A DNA stretch of 64,000 bases from Thalassia testudinum (GCA_037157565.1 JAZHRO010000055.1:39339001-39403000); one strand, 5' to 3'; shown: positions 21,682-33,620, counted from the first letter of the stretch. The notes: a model not told the origin generated them from the sequence alone. A program made the numbers and translations.

Positions 21682-23065
21682 GACAATAGATGCAATAAAT
21701 TTACCTGACTTTATTTCTGATTATTCTGAGTTGCGCATTTACCTGATCATTCTTTATCTTTTTTGTGCGAAGAATCTAGCGAGGCGATAGGCATAGCTCA
21801 GAGACGACGTCGACCTTGAGCGACATCCACACGAGGAGATAATCACAGGAGGCTGTGGGCCTTGATCCCACATGTGTGGGGACGCGCAGAGGACCATCTA
21901 GGAGGATTCATCCTCTTAGATTTCTGATTCAGCATTTTAGAGTAGACTATTTAGGTTTAGTCTAGTTATTTGTTTTCTCGCCCTTATACTCTGGAGCTAG
22001 TTTTTGGGGGAGTGTCCCTGATTCAATAGACTCTAGGTTTATTTTTAGTTAGTTCTTTTGATTGAACATTTATTATTAAAAAAAAAAATCCAAATTGCTG
22101 GCTAGAAGCTCCATATATTTAGGACGACCATATAGATTGCTTGAGCAGCATCTAGATTTTTTTACTGCATTGCATGCATTTCTACATCGAAGAGTGCTGG
22201 AGCAAGATATGTACTTCCTATCTTTTTACATTATTTATCAGCACACGCATTGCATTTGGATATAATTAAAGAAGACCACTTAAGCTGACTTGAAAAGATT
22301 AATCAAGTGGTCACATTTCTTCTCGAAAAGAAAGTAAAATATATAGGAAGTGTTTGAATAACTTGATTGTGGTTTTCAAAAGAAAAATCACTTTTCGCGG
22401 TGTGATGCACACTTCCTGCACTGAGCACGCACCATAGGCACTGCACTAGGACTAGGACTCTTAAGTTTATAGGCATCGATCTCTTTATCGGTGAAAACCC
22501 TCCTATCTCGCTTCAAAACAGTGGTATTAACGTTTGCCTGAGTGATTTGATACTCTAAGGAGGGGGACACCCCTTCAAGGAATTCAAGGGTAGTTAAGAG
22601 ACACCGCTAACACATCACTTCAAAGGAAGGGTTCGCCCTACTTGCATCTCTTGGTCCATCCTTGGAGTACCTTTTTACTTGAGCATCTGAGAATATCATT
22701 GCAGCAAAGTGTACATCTCTAGGGCACTCGAAGGTCTATTTTAGGGTGCGTAATTAATTGACAACTTGATTTGTCACCCAAAAGAACTAAAAGTAACCTC
22801 AACCTCCTTAATAGCCTTTGACAAGGAATCTCAAGTGCCTCACTTCTCTTATACCACTTACGTGGGAACGGAGAAATACTACCTTGACTCTATTTGGCCA
22901 AACTAGAAAGGTTGGAAGAGGGCTTAAAGTGCTTTAACTCAATAAAAGACCTCTTGCCTTGTGTTTGCTTGGTGTATGCTTGGTAGGTGCTCTCTTAGAA
23001 ATAGTCTTCTTTTCAACCCTAAGCCTGAGAGAATTATTAGGAAAGCCAACCAAGAAAGAAGAAAA
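21682..23065 (+). other. Athila 2 leader, non-coding
   Basis: This 1.4-kb stretch lies between the primer site and gag. I see no domain, and short open frames are not credible. It is expected to hold packaging and translation signals, but none can be recognised by eye. Confidence 0.6.
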
Positions 23066-24390
23066 ATGGCTGAAGAAAGACCTGAAGAAGAGATTAGGGT
23101 TGGTGAAAATCAGAGAACCTTGAGAGACTATTTCTTCCCTACAACCCACCAAGCCCTACCTATCCGAAGACTTGGAGTGGATAATCCATATGAAATCAAG
23201 AGCAGCACCATATCTTTGCTTCCCTCTTTTTATGGTACTGCTAGGGAGGATCCCTATAGGCATCTTGAAGAATTCACTGAGGTCTGTTCCACGGTGAAGC
23301 TCCAGGGCATTACTGATGAAGCCCTGATGAGGACTCCATTTCCATTCTCCCTCAAGGATAAGGCCAAGCACTGGTATCATACCCTCGATGCAAGGTTAAA
23401 TGATTGGGCCACCCTTAAGGGAGAATTCTTGAAAAAGTATTTTCCTATGAGTAAGACCAACCATTACAGAAGAGAGATTATGGGTTTTACTCAACAGAAA
23501 GGGGAGCAATTTCATGAGACTTGGGAGCACTTTAATGACCTTCTTAGATTATGCCCCCACCATCAGGTGCCAAGATGGTAGTCGGTCGAAAGGTTCTATA
23601 ACGGATTATTTGAAAGGCACAGGCAAACCATCGATGCAGCCTGTGCAGGAACCTTCATTACCAAAACTGAGGATGAAGCATGGGCATTATTTGAAACATT
23701 AAGTGACAATTCCATACATATATCCTTTGCCTATCAAGAAAGAAAATCATCAATCCTGTAGAGAAAGATAGAGGCCCATGAAGCTAGGGCTACTCAGGAT
23801 TTGACTTATTAGATTCAATTGTTGAACAAAAACTTTGATAAGCTTTTAGCAAATCCCGGCATGAACCCATAAGCAACCTCTATCTTTCAGGCTTCAAGTG
23901 AATGCTCCATTTGCCAAAGCACAACACACGCCACTGTAGAGTGCCACCAAGAAAATTAATTCCTTGAGTTGATTCAGGCCAACCTGAACACGGCCCAAGG
24001 TTTCTGCCCACTTCCTCGCAATAACCCTTATTCCAATACCTATAATGCAGGGTGGTGGAACCATCCAAACTTCTCATGGAAGCAAGGTGATGCTTCTAAC
24101 TCAAGGAATACAAGACCCCTACCTCCTTAACCCATCTACCAGCCATCCTATGCAAACCCTCCTCAGAGTAAGCCTTCTGAGATGGATGAACTTAAAGCCA
24201 TGATGAAAGCGATGCAAGAGCATCAGAATATGGTCATCCAATCTCAGAATAAGATGATTACAGATATGCAATCCCAAATTGGTCATCTTACTGAGGCAGT
24301 TAGGCAGCGAGATCTAGGGAAGTTGCCTAGCTCTTCTGAGGTGAACCCAAAGGGCAAGGGGTCATATTCAGGGAGCATGCCCAAGTTGTG
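23066..24390 (+). pseudogene. gag: Athila 2 gag
   Basis: Capsid-type Gag of the Athila lineage. The chosen ATG at 23066 begins an acidic N-terminus (MAEERPEEEIRVGE), followed by LRDYFFP, the EDPYRHLEEF segment, FPFSLKDKAKHWY, FLKKYFP and LLRLCPHH. A CX2CX4HX4C zinc knuckle (CSICQSTTHATVEC) is intact near 23904-23945. A Met/Gln-rich helical stretch near 24182-24300 looks coiled-coil. One frame covers it all, with stops at 23579, 23759, 23810 (TAG) and 23870, 23957, 24128 (TAA). All fit Gln codons hit by C to T. A frameshift follows near 24385. Confidence 0.88.
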
Positions 24391-25480
24391 ATCATGCTGA
24401 GAAGTGGAAAGAAAATTGACAAGCCTGATAGTACTCCTACGGTCACCTCTCAAGATTCCCCTCCTACATTAGACTCGACTTCCATCTCCATCGAGGAAGA
24501 GCCACGCTGCTCTCCCTCGCTTGAAATCACCCACCCTGAGGATGTCGTCATTCCACCACCCCTTTCCCTCCATGATGACCCCTCTACCCAGAAGCCGAGG
24601 GTGCCTTATCCAGAGCCCCTATCTGCTCCTGGGGAATCTTTTGTTGGCTCGTCTGGAGCCAAAGATAGGACGAAGGAGATTATGGACACTTTTAGGCGAG
24701 TCCAGATCAACTTGCCTCTGTTGGAAGCTATTAAACAGATCCCATCTTATGCCATGTTTCTAAAGGACCTGTGCACCCAGAAGCACCGATCTAGGAGATA
24801 GGTCCAAGCTGAGGTCATCCTGCCTGACCATGTTAACTCGATTCTCCAACATGGAACACCCCCCAAAATGAAAGACCCAGGGGCCCCGTATATTTCAGTG
24901 GTTATAAGTAACCAACGCATTGACAAGGCTCTGCTTAATCTGGGTGCGAGGGTGAACATTTTAACGAGCTCTGTCTATGACCTTTTGGGAGGAGGTGATT
25001 TAAAGCCTAGTCCAGTCATCCTCCAGATTGCAGATAGATCACTTAAGACACCACGAGGATTACTGGAAGATGTCCAAGTGAGAATGGAGGACTTCTTCCT
25101 TGTTGAATTTCTTGTGCTAGATACTGACCCATCTAATAAGCCCACCAAGTCATCCATTATTCTGAGACGCCCCTTCCTGGTAATAGCCAATGCCTCTAAC
25201 AATTGTAGATCAGGGGCACTTAAAATGGGCTTTGGGAATAAGAAGATCTGGTTGAATGTTTTGGATACCTACAAGCAATTCAGATTGGAAGATTGTTCCC
25301 AGATTGAGGTAGTTGATAAAATCATTGAAGAGACTACTCCAATACTCTTATGTAGAGATCCCCTTCAAAAGGTCATATCTAAGGACCATCCTCTGACTAT
25401 TAAAGAAATTGAAGGGGATATACCTGAATTAGAAGAGTTGCTGGGGGTACACACAGAGTCTCTGTCCCCTCCTTGAACCG
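24388..25480 (+). pseudogene. Athila 2 Gag-Pol junction and aspartic protease
   Basis: It starts at MLRSGK, the phrase seen at this junction in the family, and includes the conserved LLEAIKQIPSYAMFLKDLCT segment before protease. The protease active site reads LLNLGAR at about 24931, where the family has Asp in place of Asn; a single G to A at 24937 explains it, so the catalytic Asp is lost. The flap and later segments (LQIADRS, PRGLLEDV, FLVLDTD) are clear. A TAG at 24799 and a TGA at 25474 interrupt the frame. Confidence 0.88.
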
Positions 25481-27150
25481 TAAAGGTAGATCTGCTACCT
25501 GAGGCAGGGACATCTCAACTTAAACCCTCAATCCAAAAGTTTCCTGAGTTGGAGCTGAAACCCCTCCCGAGCACATTGAAGTATGCTCTCCTTGACCCTA
25601 ACGACACGCTCCCCATTATTATCTTGTCTGCATTATCTGAATCGCAGGAGGGAGCTCTACTTGAGTGTTTACAAAGGCATAAGGAAGCAATGGCTTGGTC
25701 AATAGCTGATATTAAGGGTGTTGATCCCTTCCTTTGCATGCATCATATATACACGGACTAGTCCGTGAAACCCTTTCGAGATATGCAGAGAAGGCTCAAC
25801 TCCACTATGCGGGAGGTTGTTAAAAAGGAGATTCTGAAATGACTGGATGCAGGAATTATCTATCCCATTTCAGATAGTAAATGGGTCAGTCCTATTAATG
25901 TGGTACCTAAAAAGGAAAGAATCACTGTGGAAGAGAATGACCAAGGAGAGTTGGTAATCATTAGATCGTTAACTGGTTGGAGGGTCTGCATTGATTACCG
26001 TTGTTTGAACACGGCTACCCAGAAAGACCATTTCCCCTTATCAGATTTTGGAATGATTGGCGGGGAATAAGAACTTCTGTTTCCTTGACGGGTAGTCTGG
26101 GTATAATCAGATAGCCATCTTTCCTGACGATCAGGAGCGTACCACCTTCATGAGTCCATATGGCACTTTTGTGTTCTGCCTAATGCCATTTGGGTTATGT
26201 AATGCTCCTGCCACTTTCCAACGTTGTATGATGGCTATCTTTTTTGATATGATCGACAAGTTTGTTGATATTTTCATGGATGATTTCTCCATTTACGGCT
26301 CATTGTTTGACCTATGCCATTCGCACCTTAATAAAGTCTTAACCTGTTGCAAAGAGGCAAAGTTGGTGCTTAGCTGGGAGAAAAGCTACTTTATGGTCCA
26401 GCAAGGCATTGTGTTGGGGCATGTAGTTTCCAAGAGAGGATTAGAGGTGAATACCGCAAAAATTGATTCTATCTCTAAGCTTCCGTCGCCCATCAATGTT
26501 CTTCAGGTTAGATCTTTCCTTGGCCATGCTGGGTTCTATAGGAGCTTCATTAGAGATTTCAATAAAATCTTTAAGCTACCCTACGACCTGTTAGCAAAGG
26601 ATGTTTCCTTCAATTTTGATGATAGATGTGGCGAGGCTTTCCAAGTCTTGAAGAAAGCCCTTATTGCCGTATCGATTCTCCAAGCACCAGATTAGACCCT
26701 CCCATTTGAGCTAATATGCGATGCTTCTGATTTCGCAGTGGGAGCGGTCTTAGGTCAAAGGGTTGATGGAAAACCTCGTGTTGCATTATGCCAGCATGAC
26801 CCTTATGGATCCTCAGCAAAACTACACAGTCATTGAAAAGGAACTTTTTGTTGCAGTATTTGCTTTGAAATAATTTCGAAATTACCTTTTGGGATCCAAG
26901 GTTGTGGTGTTCACTGATCATTCTATTTTAAAGCATCTTCTTGCTAAAAAGGACACCAAACCTCGCTTAATTCATTGGATTCTGCTACTCCAGGAGTTTG
27001 AAAGAGAAATTAAAGATAGGAAAGGAGTTGAGAATGTGGTAGCAGATCATCTATCTAGGATCTCTATTGAGGCATCAACCCACGCTGGCGTTACTCAAGA
27101 GACTTTTCCTGATAAGTCTCTGTTGGCCGTGGAGGCCAAAACTCCTTAGT
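25481..27150 (+). pseudogene. Athila 2 reverse transcriptase and RNase H
   Basis: Reverse transcriptase begins with the MQRRLN segment near 25782, then CIDYRCLNTATQKDHFPL, MPFGLCNAPATFQRCM and the catalytic FMDD at 26273-26284, intact. The frame shifts near 26060, in the segment before CFLDG, and again near 26790 inside RNase H. RNase H shows ICDASDFAVGAVLGQ (about 26713), then [21 protein letters not shown] and NVVADHLS. Stops at 25759, 25840, 26089, 26693 and 26870 break it; most fit C to T or G to A changes. Confidence 0.9.
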
Positions 27151-28402
27151 TCGCTGACATAGTGAACTATTTGGTCACGGGCATTACCCCCAGTACTTGG
27201 GACAAGCAGAAGTGAGACAGGTTTCTTGCTGGTACTAAATTTTATCACTTGGAAGAACCTGAGCTATTTAGAATAGGCCCTGACTAGCTTTTTCGCTATT
27301 GCGTCCCTGACGAAGAACAAAGGAGTGTGGAGGGCATTTTAGTGGAAAAATGACAGCCCATAAAGTTCTTCAGTCTGGCTTTTGGTGGCCCACATTATTC
27401 TGAGATGCACATACATATGTGGGTGCATGTCTATGTTGCCAGCAGACGGGAACCATCGGAAAAAGGGATGAGATGCCCCAGCAACCTATTCTCCCCGTTG
27501 AGATCTTTGACATTTGGGGCATCGACTTCATGGGTCCCTTTCCTATGTCCTTCGGATATGAATACATCCTTGTAGCTGTGGACTATGTATCAAAATGGAT
27601 AGAAATCATACCCACGCAGACCAAGAACCATTCCGTGGTCTTGGATTTTGTTAAGGCTAATATCAATTCCCGGTACAGGTGCCCAAGGATGATTATAAGT
27701 GATGGAGGACCTCACTTCAAGAACGTGCACCTCACAAGACTACTCCAAATGTTGGGAGTCAACCACATGATAACCACACTTTACCATCCCCAAACGAGTG
27801 GACAAGTTGAACTGTCTAATAGGGAGATTAAGAGAATTTTAGAGAAAGCTGTCAGGTCAGACCGTAAGGATTGGTCTAGAAAACTAAATGATGCTCTTTG
27901 GGCCTACAGAACAACGTGTAAGACTCCCTTAGGCATGTCTCCTTTCCGTCTTGTCTACGGAAAGGTGTGCCATCTTCCCATTGAAATCCAACACAAAGCC
28001 TATTGGGCTATTAAAAACGTTAACTTAAATCTGGATAAAGCGGGAAAGGCACGTATATTGGAGTTAAGTGAGCTTAAGGAGCTTCGTAATGAAGCCTATG
28101 AAATTTCTCAAGCTTACAAGCAACGTACAAAGGTCTTCCATGATAAGCACATCATTAGAAAGACCTTTGAGCCTAACTAGTAGGTTTGGCTTTTCAATTC
28201 CAGACTTAAATTATTTCCAGGAAAGCTTAAGTCCTGCTGGGATGGGCTTTACGTTGTTATCAATACCTTCCCTCATGGAGCTATAGAAATTTAGAACCCT
28301 ACTTCTGGTGCAAGCTTTAAGATAAATGGCCAACAACTTAAACCTTATGTTACTCTTTTAGATGGCCAGGTTTTGGATTCACTTCAGCTTGAGGAGCCTT
28401 AG
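27151..28402 (+). pseudogene. Athila 2 integrase, zinc module partly deleted
   Basis: The catalytic core is open from 27419: Asp at 27524 (GIDFMGPF), Asp at 27701 (SDGGPHF) and Glu at 27809 (GQVELSN), giving intact D35E spacing. The C-terminal part has [24 protein letters not shown]. Upstream, the HHCC module is damaged: the frame jumps from the ILVEK segment directly to KVLQSGFWWPTLF, so about 15 residues with the two histidines are missing. At 28178 and 28181 two TAG codons stand side by side. A last recognisable segment, [14 protein letters not shown], runs towards a TAG at 28400, which I take as the pol end. Confidence 0.88.
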
Positions 28403-30006
28403 CTCCTCACACTCTCCTCCTCAAGTGATATTCTTCTATGTCTTTATTTTTACAATGAGGGCATTGTCAGTCTTAGGCATGGTTAGGTATAACCTAAGGA
28501 TGTTTATAGCATTTTTAAATATTTGCATGCATTTAGGATAAGTGCATTAGCCAAAAAAGAAAATTTCTCTTGAGCTGAATTGGTTAGTCCCTAGCAGAAA
28601 ACTTTTTATCAAGGAGGTGTCATTAAAGTTTTTCTTCTTAAATTGTTTCTTAAGTTTACAATCCAGTATATTTACTTCACTTGCACGTAGATTGGGTAAT
28701 GGATCATTTTAAGGAAATCAATAAACATTTTTAGTCTACTGAATCCTTGGACAGTTAATAGGGAGACAGGCAAACTATCTTCTATTAGATCCACCTAATA
28801 CTTGTGAGAAGAAAGTAGAGAGATTATTAGTGTGTTAAGTCTAGTGCAAGGACTCTTAAGTTCTGGATAATTAGATGATGATACCTCAAAGTTAGGCATA
28901 GTTTTCACTCTCTATTCATATGTACGTACATTGTGTAAATTCCTGAGAGTCACCAAATAAGGCAGATACACAGAGTGAATCCTAATAAAACTATGACTAT
29001 AGATCTTTCAAAAAAAAAAAAACTATGACTATAGAGGATGGTTACGACCGTCCTTCATAGAGTCCTCAACTGAAGGAGGGTAATAATGTCAAAGGTCATA
29101 AATACGATTGTCCTATCCATTCTTTCCCAGTGCTAAGAGTAAGCACTTCCACTAAATAAGCCACACAATATTCTCTTGATCATCATCATCCCTAATAATG
29201 CCTCATGAATAAAAGTATGCATCGTTTTGTGTTAGTAGTAAAGAAAAAAAAAACAGAGAGAAATATTTAGAAAAATATGAAAAAAAAAAGTCCAAGTGTG
29301 GAGTTTTATCTTCATGTCATTTTTTTAGGTGTCGATGTTTTTGAGGCAACAACAATAACACCCATTGCGATCCACCAAATATGACCCATACCTACTTTTC
29401 AGTATTTCTAATCGCCCGAATACTAGCTGAGGACTTCTAACTTAGTTATAGGGTTATTAGGACTTTACTTGAAGTGTGACAGCCATGTGAGGCCACCAAA
29501 CAGGGAATACACATACAAAATCTGGTAAGATATGTGATCTCAGAAAAGAAAGAAGAAAAAGAAAAGAGAGAGGGAGTAACACAAAGGAACACAAAGAGAG
29601 CACAGTATTTAGCCTTTCTCTGGGTTGACTTATTTAATAGTCTAAAGATCTAGAGTCTGTAGTACTAGACTACATGTAGCACCAGATGAGTGTAGGCCAC
29701 CAAATATAAATCCATTCAACTCAGTATCTCCTACCTAAGCCAAAAAGTCAGGGTCAAACTACATATTATTTTCTGCACTGTCCCCGAGGGAAGAAGTTGC
29801 CTATCCTAATAGAAGTTTTATTAAAGGTTAAGTACAAATTGTAAATGTAAGTTGGCTTTTCACTTGGATCCATTACCTAGGCTACTATCACTTCACATTT
29901 GTTTGGATTTCTAAATTTTTGGAATAAGGGAACAAGAAATCTTTTGGTCACTACCATCATTTTTCACTTTTGCTAGGGACTAGTAAAAATTAGCCATGGG
30001 GGCATT
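28403..30006 (+). other. Athila 2 3' non-coding region and polypurine tract
   Basis: There is no credible gene in these 1.6 kb. Near 28455 it has the phrase gagggcattgtcag...taggcatgg also found in Athila A, followed by A-rich stretches. The end carries the conserved box GGGACTAG, AAAA, TTAGCCATGGGGG (29976-30002) just before the 3' LTR. In elements of this lineage this space sometimes holds an envelope-like frame; none survives here. Confidence 0.7.
28987..29034 (+). repeat. 16-bp direct repeats around a tiny poly(A)-tailed insert
   Basis: AAAACTATGACTATAG occurs at 28987-29002 and at 29019-29034. Between them lies atctttc followed by a run of A. This is the footprint expected of a very short target-primed retroposition. 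Confidence 0.6.
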
Positions 30007-31721
30007 TGATGTGACCACATGTGTGGGCTAATTAATTACGTAAATTCCTAATTATTACGATAATGTCTACATATATAAAGCATACTTCGATACACAAATA
30101 GATTAGCGCTTGCATATTTTATTTGCATAAGAGAGTATATATATATTCTAGGGGCATGCATACATTATATGCATCATTTTATTATTTTCTTGTCAATAAC
30201 CCTTTTCTTTTTTACCACATGCAAGACCCACTGATTGCAACAAAGAAACCACCTCATCCTCGCCGACTTGATCGCCCACCCAAATCAGCCAACTCTCGCG
30301 CAACAACCTCAAATGCCTCGGGATCTTTGACCATCCATTGGAGAGATGGCGACAATGTCTTTAAAAAGGAGTCCTGTGCGGAGAAAAAAAATCTCATCAT
30401 CTTTGATCGTCTCCTCCATACTTTACCACTATGAAGAAAGCAAACATCATGGTCGGAGAGTGCACTGCGAATTGAAGCCAACTTCGCCGATGCTGCCTAC
30501 CCCCGGGTGGTGCTCGGCGACAAAGAGCACCACCACCACCACGACCTTGCCTACTGTAGCTGGCCCCAGCCTCCTCCACCAACGCCCGTGCGCACCACCC
30601 TTGTGTGCGGCCTGCCTTCTCATTGCGTGCAACAGGCATGCGCAAGCCTCTGGCAACCAGCCACTGCGCATAGGCTCCTCGTGAGGCCACGCCTGGCCTG
30701 GCCATGCTCGTGCGCAGTAGCCACCTTGCACATGCCCTTGTGCGCGCATGTGCCCTTAACCCCTTTGTGCACGCCAACAACCAGCCGCATCTCCTCCACC
30801 CAAACAGAGCCACCGACTTCCTCTTCTTCCTCTTCTTCTCGACCAACATAGGAGAGGGAAAGAACCCAAACAACCACCCCTTCCTCCACTCGCAGCCACC
30901 TCCATGGACCACCATTCTCCACGCCATCGCCTCCGTTGAGCTCGCAGTGCCCTCACGAGCTCGGCTACGCCCTCAGATGCACCCACCATGACTCGTGTGC
31001 ATGCGAGTAACCCATCGTCGACGAGCTCTTCCTCACCGTCCGGTGACCACTGACCGCCGTTGTCGACACCACCACCATCATCGGGATCCCCTCACCACCA
31101 TCGACCTCCTTTGAGCTCTACGCCACCAATCGGGCCTCCCTCTCCGCGTGCACATGAGGGGAACAAGTTCCCCTGTTTCTCTACAGTAAAGGGCCTATTT
31201 GTATTTACACATTATTCCATTGTGGAACACTATTGCTTTATTTGATGACTTAAATTAATTGAGTGAAATTTCATGCATGCCTTTAAGTGTTTATATTATT
31301 TCTCTTATGCACTTAACTCTTACATGTTGAATTTGATACATGCATAAAATCTCATCAAAAGCACTCACATGACCTAAAAAAGAAAGCTCAATGTCTTGAA
31401 GTATAATTACGCTACATGCCATTGCAAGTTATTTCAAGGAAGGAAAATTACATACATACCCTTGCATTCTTAAGTTATTGTATGTTTTCTTCTTTTTGTC
31501 TCATTTCGCATCAGATTTGAGCACGGATTTCGCCCTCAATTGGATGAATACAAAGGAAAATTATTCGTAATTTTATTGATCTGGTCCTCCTTGTGGATAT
31601 GACATCCTAATCATTGTGATTACATTTAATGAATTTTTGATACGAGATTTCCACCACATAAAATACATCAACGACACATCTTTTTATTGTAATCATCTTA
31701 ACTAAGAGTAAATCTCCATCA
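30007..31721 (+). repeat. Athila 2 3' LTR (1.72 kb)
   Basis: It starts TGATGTGACC and ends TCCATCA and is collinear with 19961-21661. The target duplication ataaa follows at 31722-31726. Confidence 0.93.
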
Positions 31722-31726
31722 ATAAA

Positions 31727-31786
31727 CACCACATGGCCTCCATTAGTTATATACAACTCTCCTCCTTGCTCGTTCTTCCTCCTTTG
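31727..31786 (+). repeat. Athila A 3' LTR, piece 2 (60 bp of CT-rich leader)
   Basis: This is the sequence between two insertions: it follows the ataaa duplication of Athila 2 and ends in ctttg, the duplication of the SIRE-like LTR. It continues the CT-rich stretch found at 33507. Confidence 0.65.
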
Positions 31787-32195
31787 TGTTGGTGCTAGAG
31801 CACCACGATCATTTGTTTTGATGATAACAAAACACGTGTTATTTAACATTTGCAATTTGAGTCCTAGATTTCAGGTCAATTGCAAATGAGGACGTGTTTA
31901 GACGGAGCTCGAGCTCGCATCCAGGACGGATTGGAGGAGCTTGACGGAAAATAGAGGAGGTTCGCGTGGAGCAAAAGATTGGAGATGAAAGACAAGAAGA
32001 ATAGGATAGATTCTTTTTTATCCTTTCATGTATCTCTTGTATTTATTTTCTTGCTCTTTATTTTCCTTAGACATTATGTTAAAGAGCCTCAAAGAACCCT
32101 AACAGTAGTCCTAGGAACACCTGCACAATCCTAGGATACGTAGGTTTTCTGTAGAACACTTAGAAAACCAATATAGGGTTAAAACTGACTTTCCA

Positions 32196-32733
32196 GACGT
32201 CTAATTCAATAATCAGACGTCTGATAAAGGATTTTAAGACGTCTGACTGTTGTTTCAGACGTCTGATAACTGTTAGGCTGGACATAGTTAGTTCTGTCTG
32301 ATGAATTCGGACGTCCAGACCTTATACCAGACGTCTTAGGAGACGTCTGATGACTTTGCCAGACGTCCAGTTAGTGGACCGTTGGCTGGCTTAGAAGACA
32401 CTCAAGAATATGACCGTTAGAGCCTTATCAGACGTCCATAGGACTTCACAGACGTCTGATAAATGACCGTTTTGCCTCGGCTGACCCAAAATCTCTTCTC
32501 AGAGATTTTCTAGCCGTTGCAACGTTTGGAAATCAATTCCCACGGTAAAAGTAGGTTTCCAGACGTCCAGACTTAGTGCCAGACGTCCTCTATGTCGTCT
32601 GATGGACTTGTACAAAAACCCTGTTTAGATCTGATTCAAGTCAGGGAGAAACCCGCATAGAATCAGACGTCTGACCTTGGAATCAGACGTCTTAAAGTGG
32701 CCTTCCAGACGTCTGATGCCATAGTTAGACGTC
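32196..32733. repeat. Eight GACGTC-N14-GACGTC pairs (16 perfect palindromes in 538 bp)
   Basis: Perfect GACGTC sites start at 32196/32216, 32238/32258, 32310/32330, 32342/32362, 32431/32451, 32562/32582, 32666/32686 and 32708/32728. Within every pair the step is exactly 20 bp. The eight 14-bp spacers differ from one another apart from a frequent final ca, so the pairs are not simple copies. Between pairs, steps of 22 (twice) and 12 (once) bring neighbouring pairs to 42 or 32 bp. Chance expectation is about 0.13 sites for this length. Confidence 0.97.
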
Positions 32734-32846
32734 TGATAACCCTGTGAAGTGTAATCATTGTCCTGATTTCGGCCTGATTCTCTTGGGCTTTGCACCCAAC
32801 GGCTATGGAAGCTTTTCCAAGCCTTCCAAAGCCTTCCTAAGGCCTC

Positions 32847-32854
32847 TATAAATA
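32847..32854 (+). promoter_or_regulatory. TATA box of the SIRE-like LTR
   Basis: TATAAATA lies in a small palindromic context (cctctataaatagagg) about 115 bp after the last GACGTC pair, which puts the whole array in U3 as an upstream promoter region. Confidence 0.75.
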
Positions 32855-33506
32855 GAGGGGAACCTTTGTAACACAAGATACACACTAAGAGAAACAAGAG
32901 ACACACCTAAGCAACTTAGTTCCACTCTTTTGTGTCCAATTGAGGCCCTTGCTCTCCAAGCTCTAGTTTCATTCTCTTGAGAGCATCAAGCCTTCGCGCG
33001 CCCGCTCTCCCGCTGTTGATAACGAGAGCGACGTAGCGCCATCGCGTGGCACACGCACCGCGTCATCATCGACGCACTCCTTGCAAAGGGGAGTTTCCTA
33101 TTTCCTATAGAAGCTAGGTTCAATTTTGTTGGCTCTATAGGACTGTTGTTTATTTTTGTATTTTGGTTGGGTATTCGCTTTGCGAATTCCCGTCTCCTTC
33201 GTGGGACAAAATCCTTCTCGTGGAGAGAAGGGGTTGAGGAACGCTACCCTCGTACTTGTAGCGTGGTTGTACTGAGGTTGAATCACCCTCGTTTCAAAGT
33301 GATTCGGTTAGTGGATTTGATCAACTAGGTTGATCGGAAAATCCTAACTCGAGAGGGTTAGGTGGTGGTTTTCACCCGGTTTGGGTTTCCACCTAAAAAT
33401 CTTTGTGTACATTGTGTGATTGCCTATTTTGTGATATTGCTTTTTATATTCAATTCCGCAATTTTATTACGTCACCCCTCCTAGTAGGGACGAAACCTTC
33501 ACTTTG

Positions 33507-33620
33507 GTCATATTCTACCTCCTTAGCCTCTTCTTCCTCCTCCTCCTCTCTTCTTCTTCTTCCTACCTCTACCTTCTATTTCTGCCTTCCCCTCCCTCTC
33601 CCGCGTTCTTCCTCTACCTT
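33507..33620 (+). repeat. Athila A 3' LTR, piece 3 (CT-rich leader)
   Basis: A pyrimidine-rich stretch between the SIRE-like LTR and the minus-strand Athila-like element. It ends with acctt, the target duplication of the latter. Confidence 0.62.

Larger units (their letters stand above)
19961..31721 (+). mobile_element. Athila 2: complete Athila-lineage Ty3 retrotransposon (11.8 kb), degenerate
   Basis: Two LTRs (19961-21661 and 30007-31721) flank gag and pol, and both sides carry the 5-bp target duplication ataaa (19956-19960 and 31722-31726). The primer site is complementary to tRNA-Asp, and the Gag and Pol types are those of Athila. In one 125-bp stretch compared by eye the LTRs differ at roughly 9 percent, so the insertion is old. 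The coding region has several stops and frameshifts. No envelope-like open frame is visible after pol. Confidence 0.92.
31787..33501 (+). mobile_element. SIRE/Maximus-like (Ty1/copia) solo LTR, 1.7 kb
   Basis: It starts TGTTGGTGCTAGAG and ends CCTTCA, with the 5-bp duplication ctttg on both sides (31782-31786 and 33502-33506). The opening TTTTGATGATAACAAAACA phrase and the end region rich in CACCCCTC are characteristic of SIRE-type LTRs. A clear TATA box lies at 32847. No internal sequence is attached, so internal recombination left a single LTR. Its U3 carries eight exact pairs of GACGTC palindromes, the densest array in the window. Confidence 0.82.
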
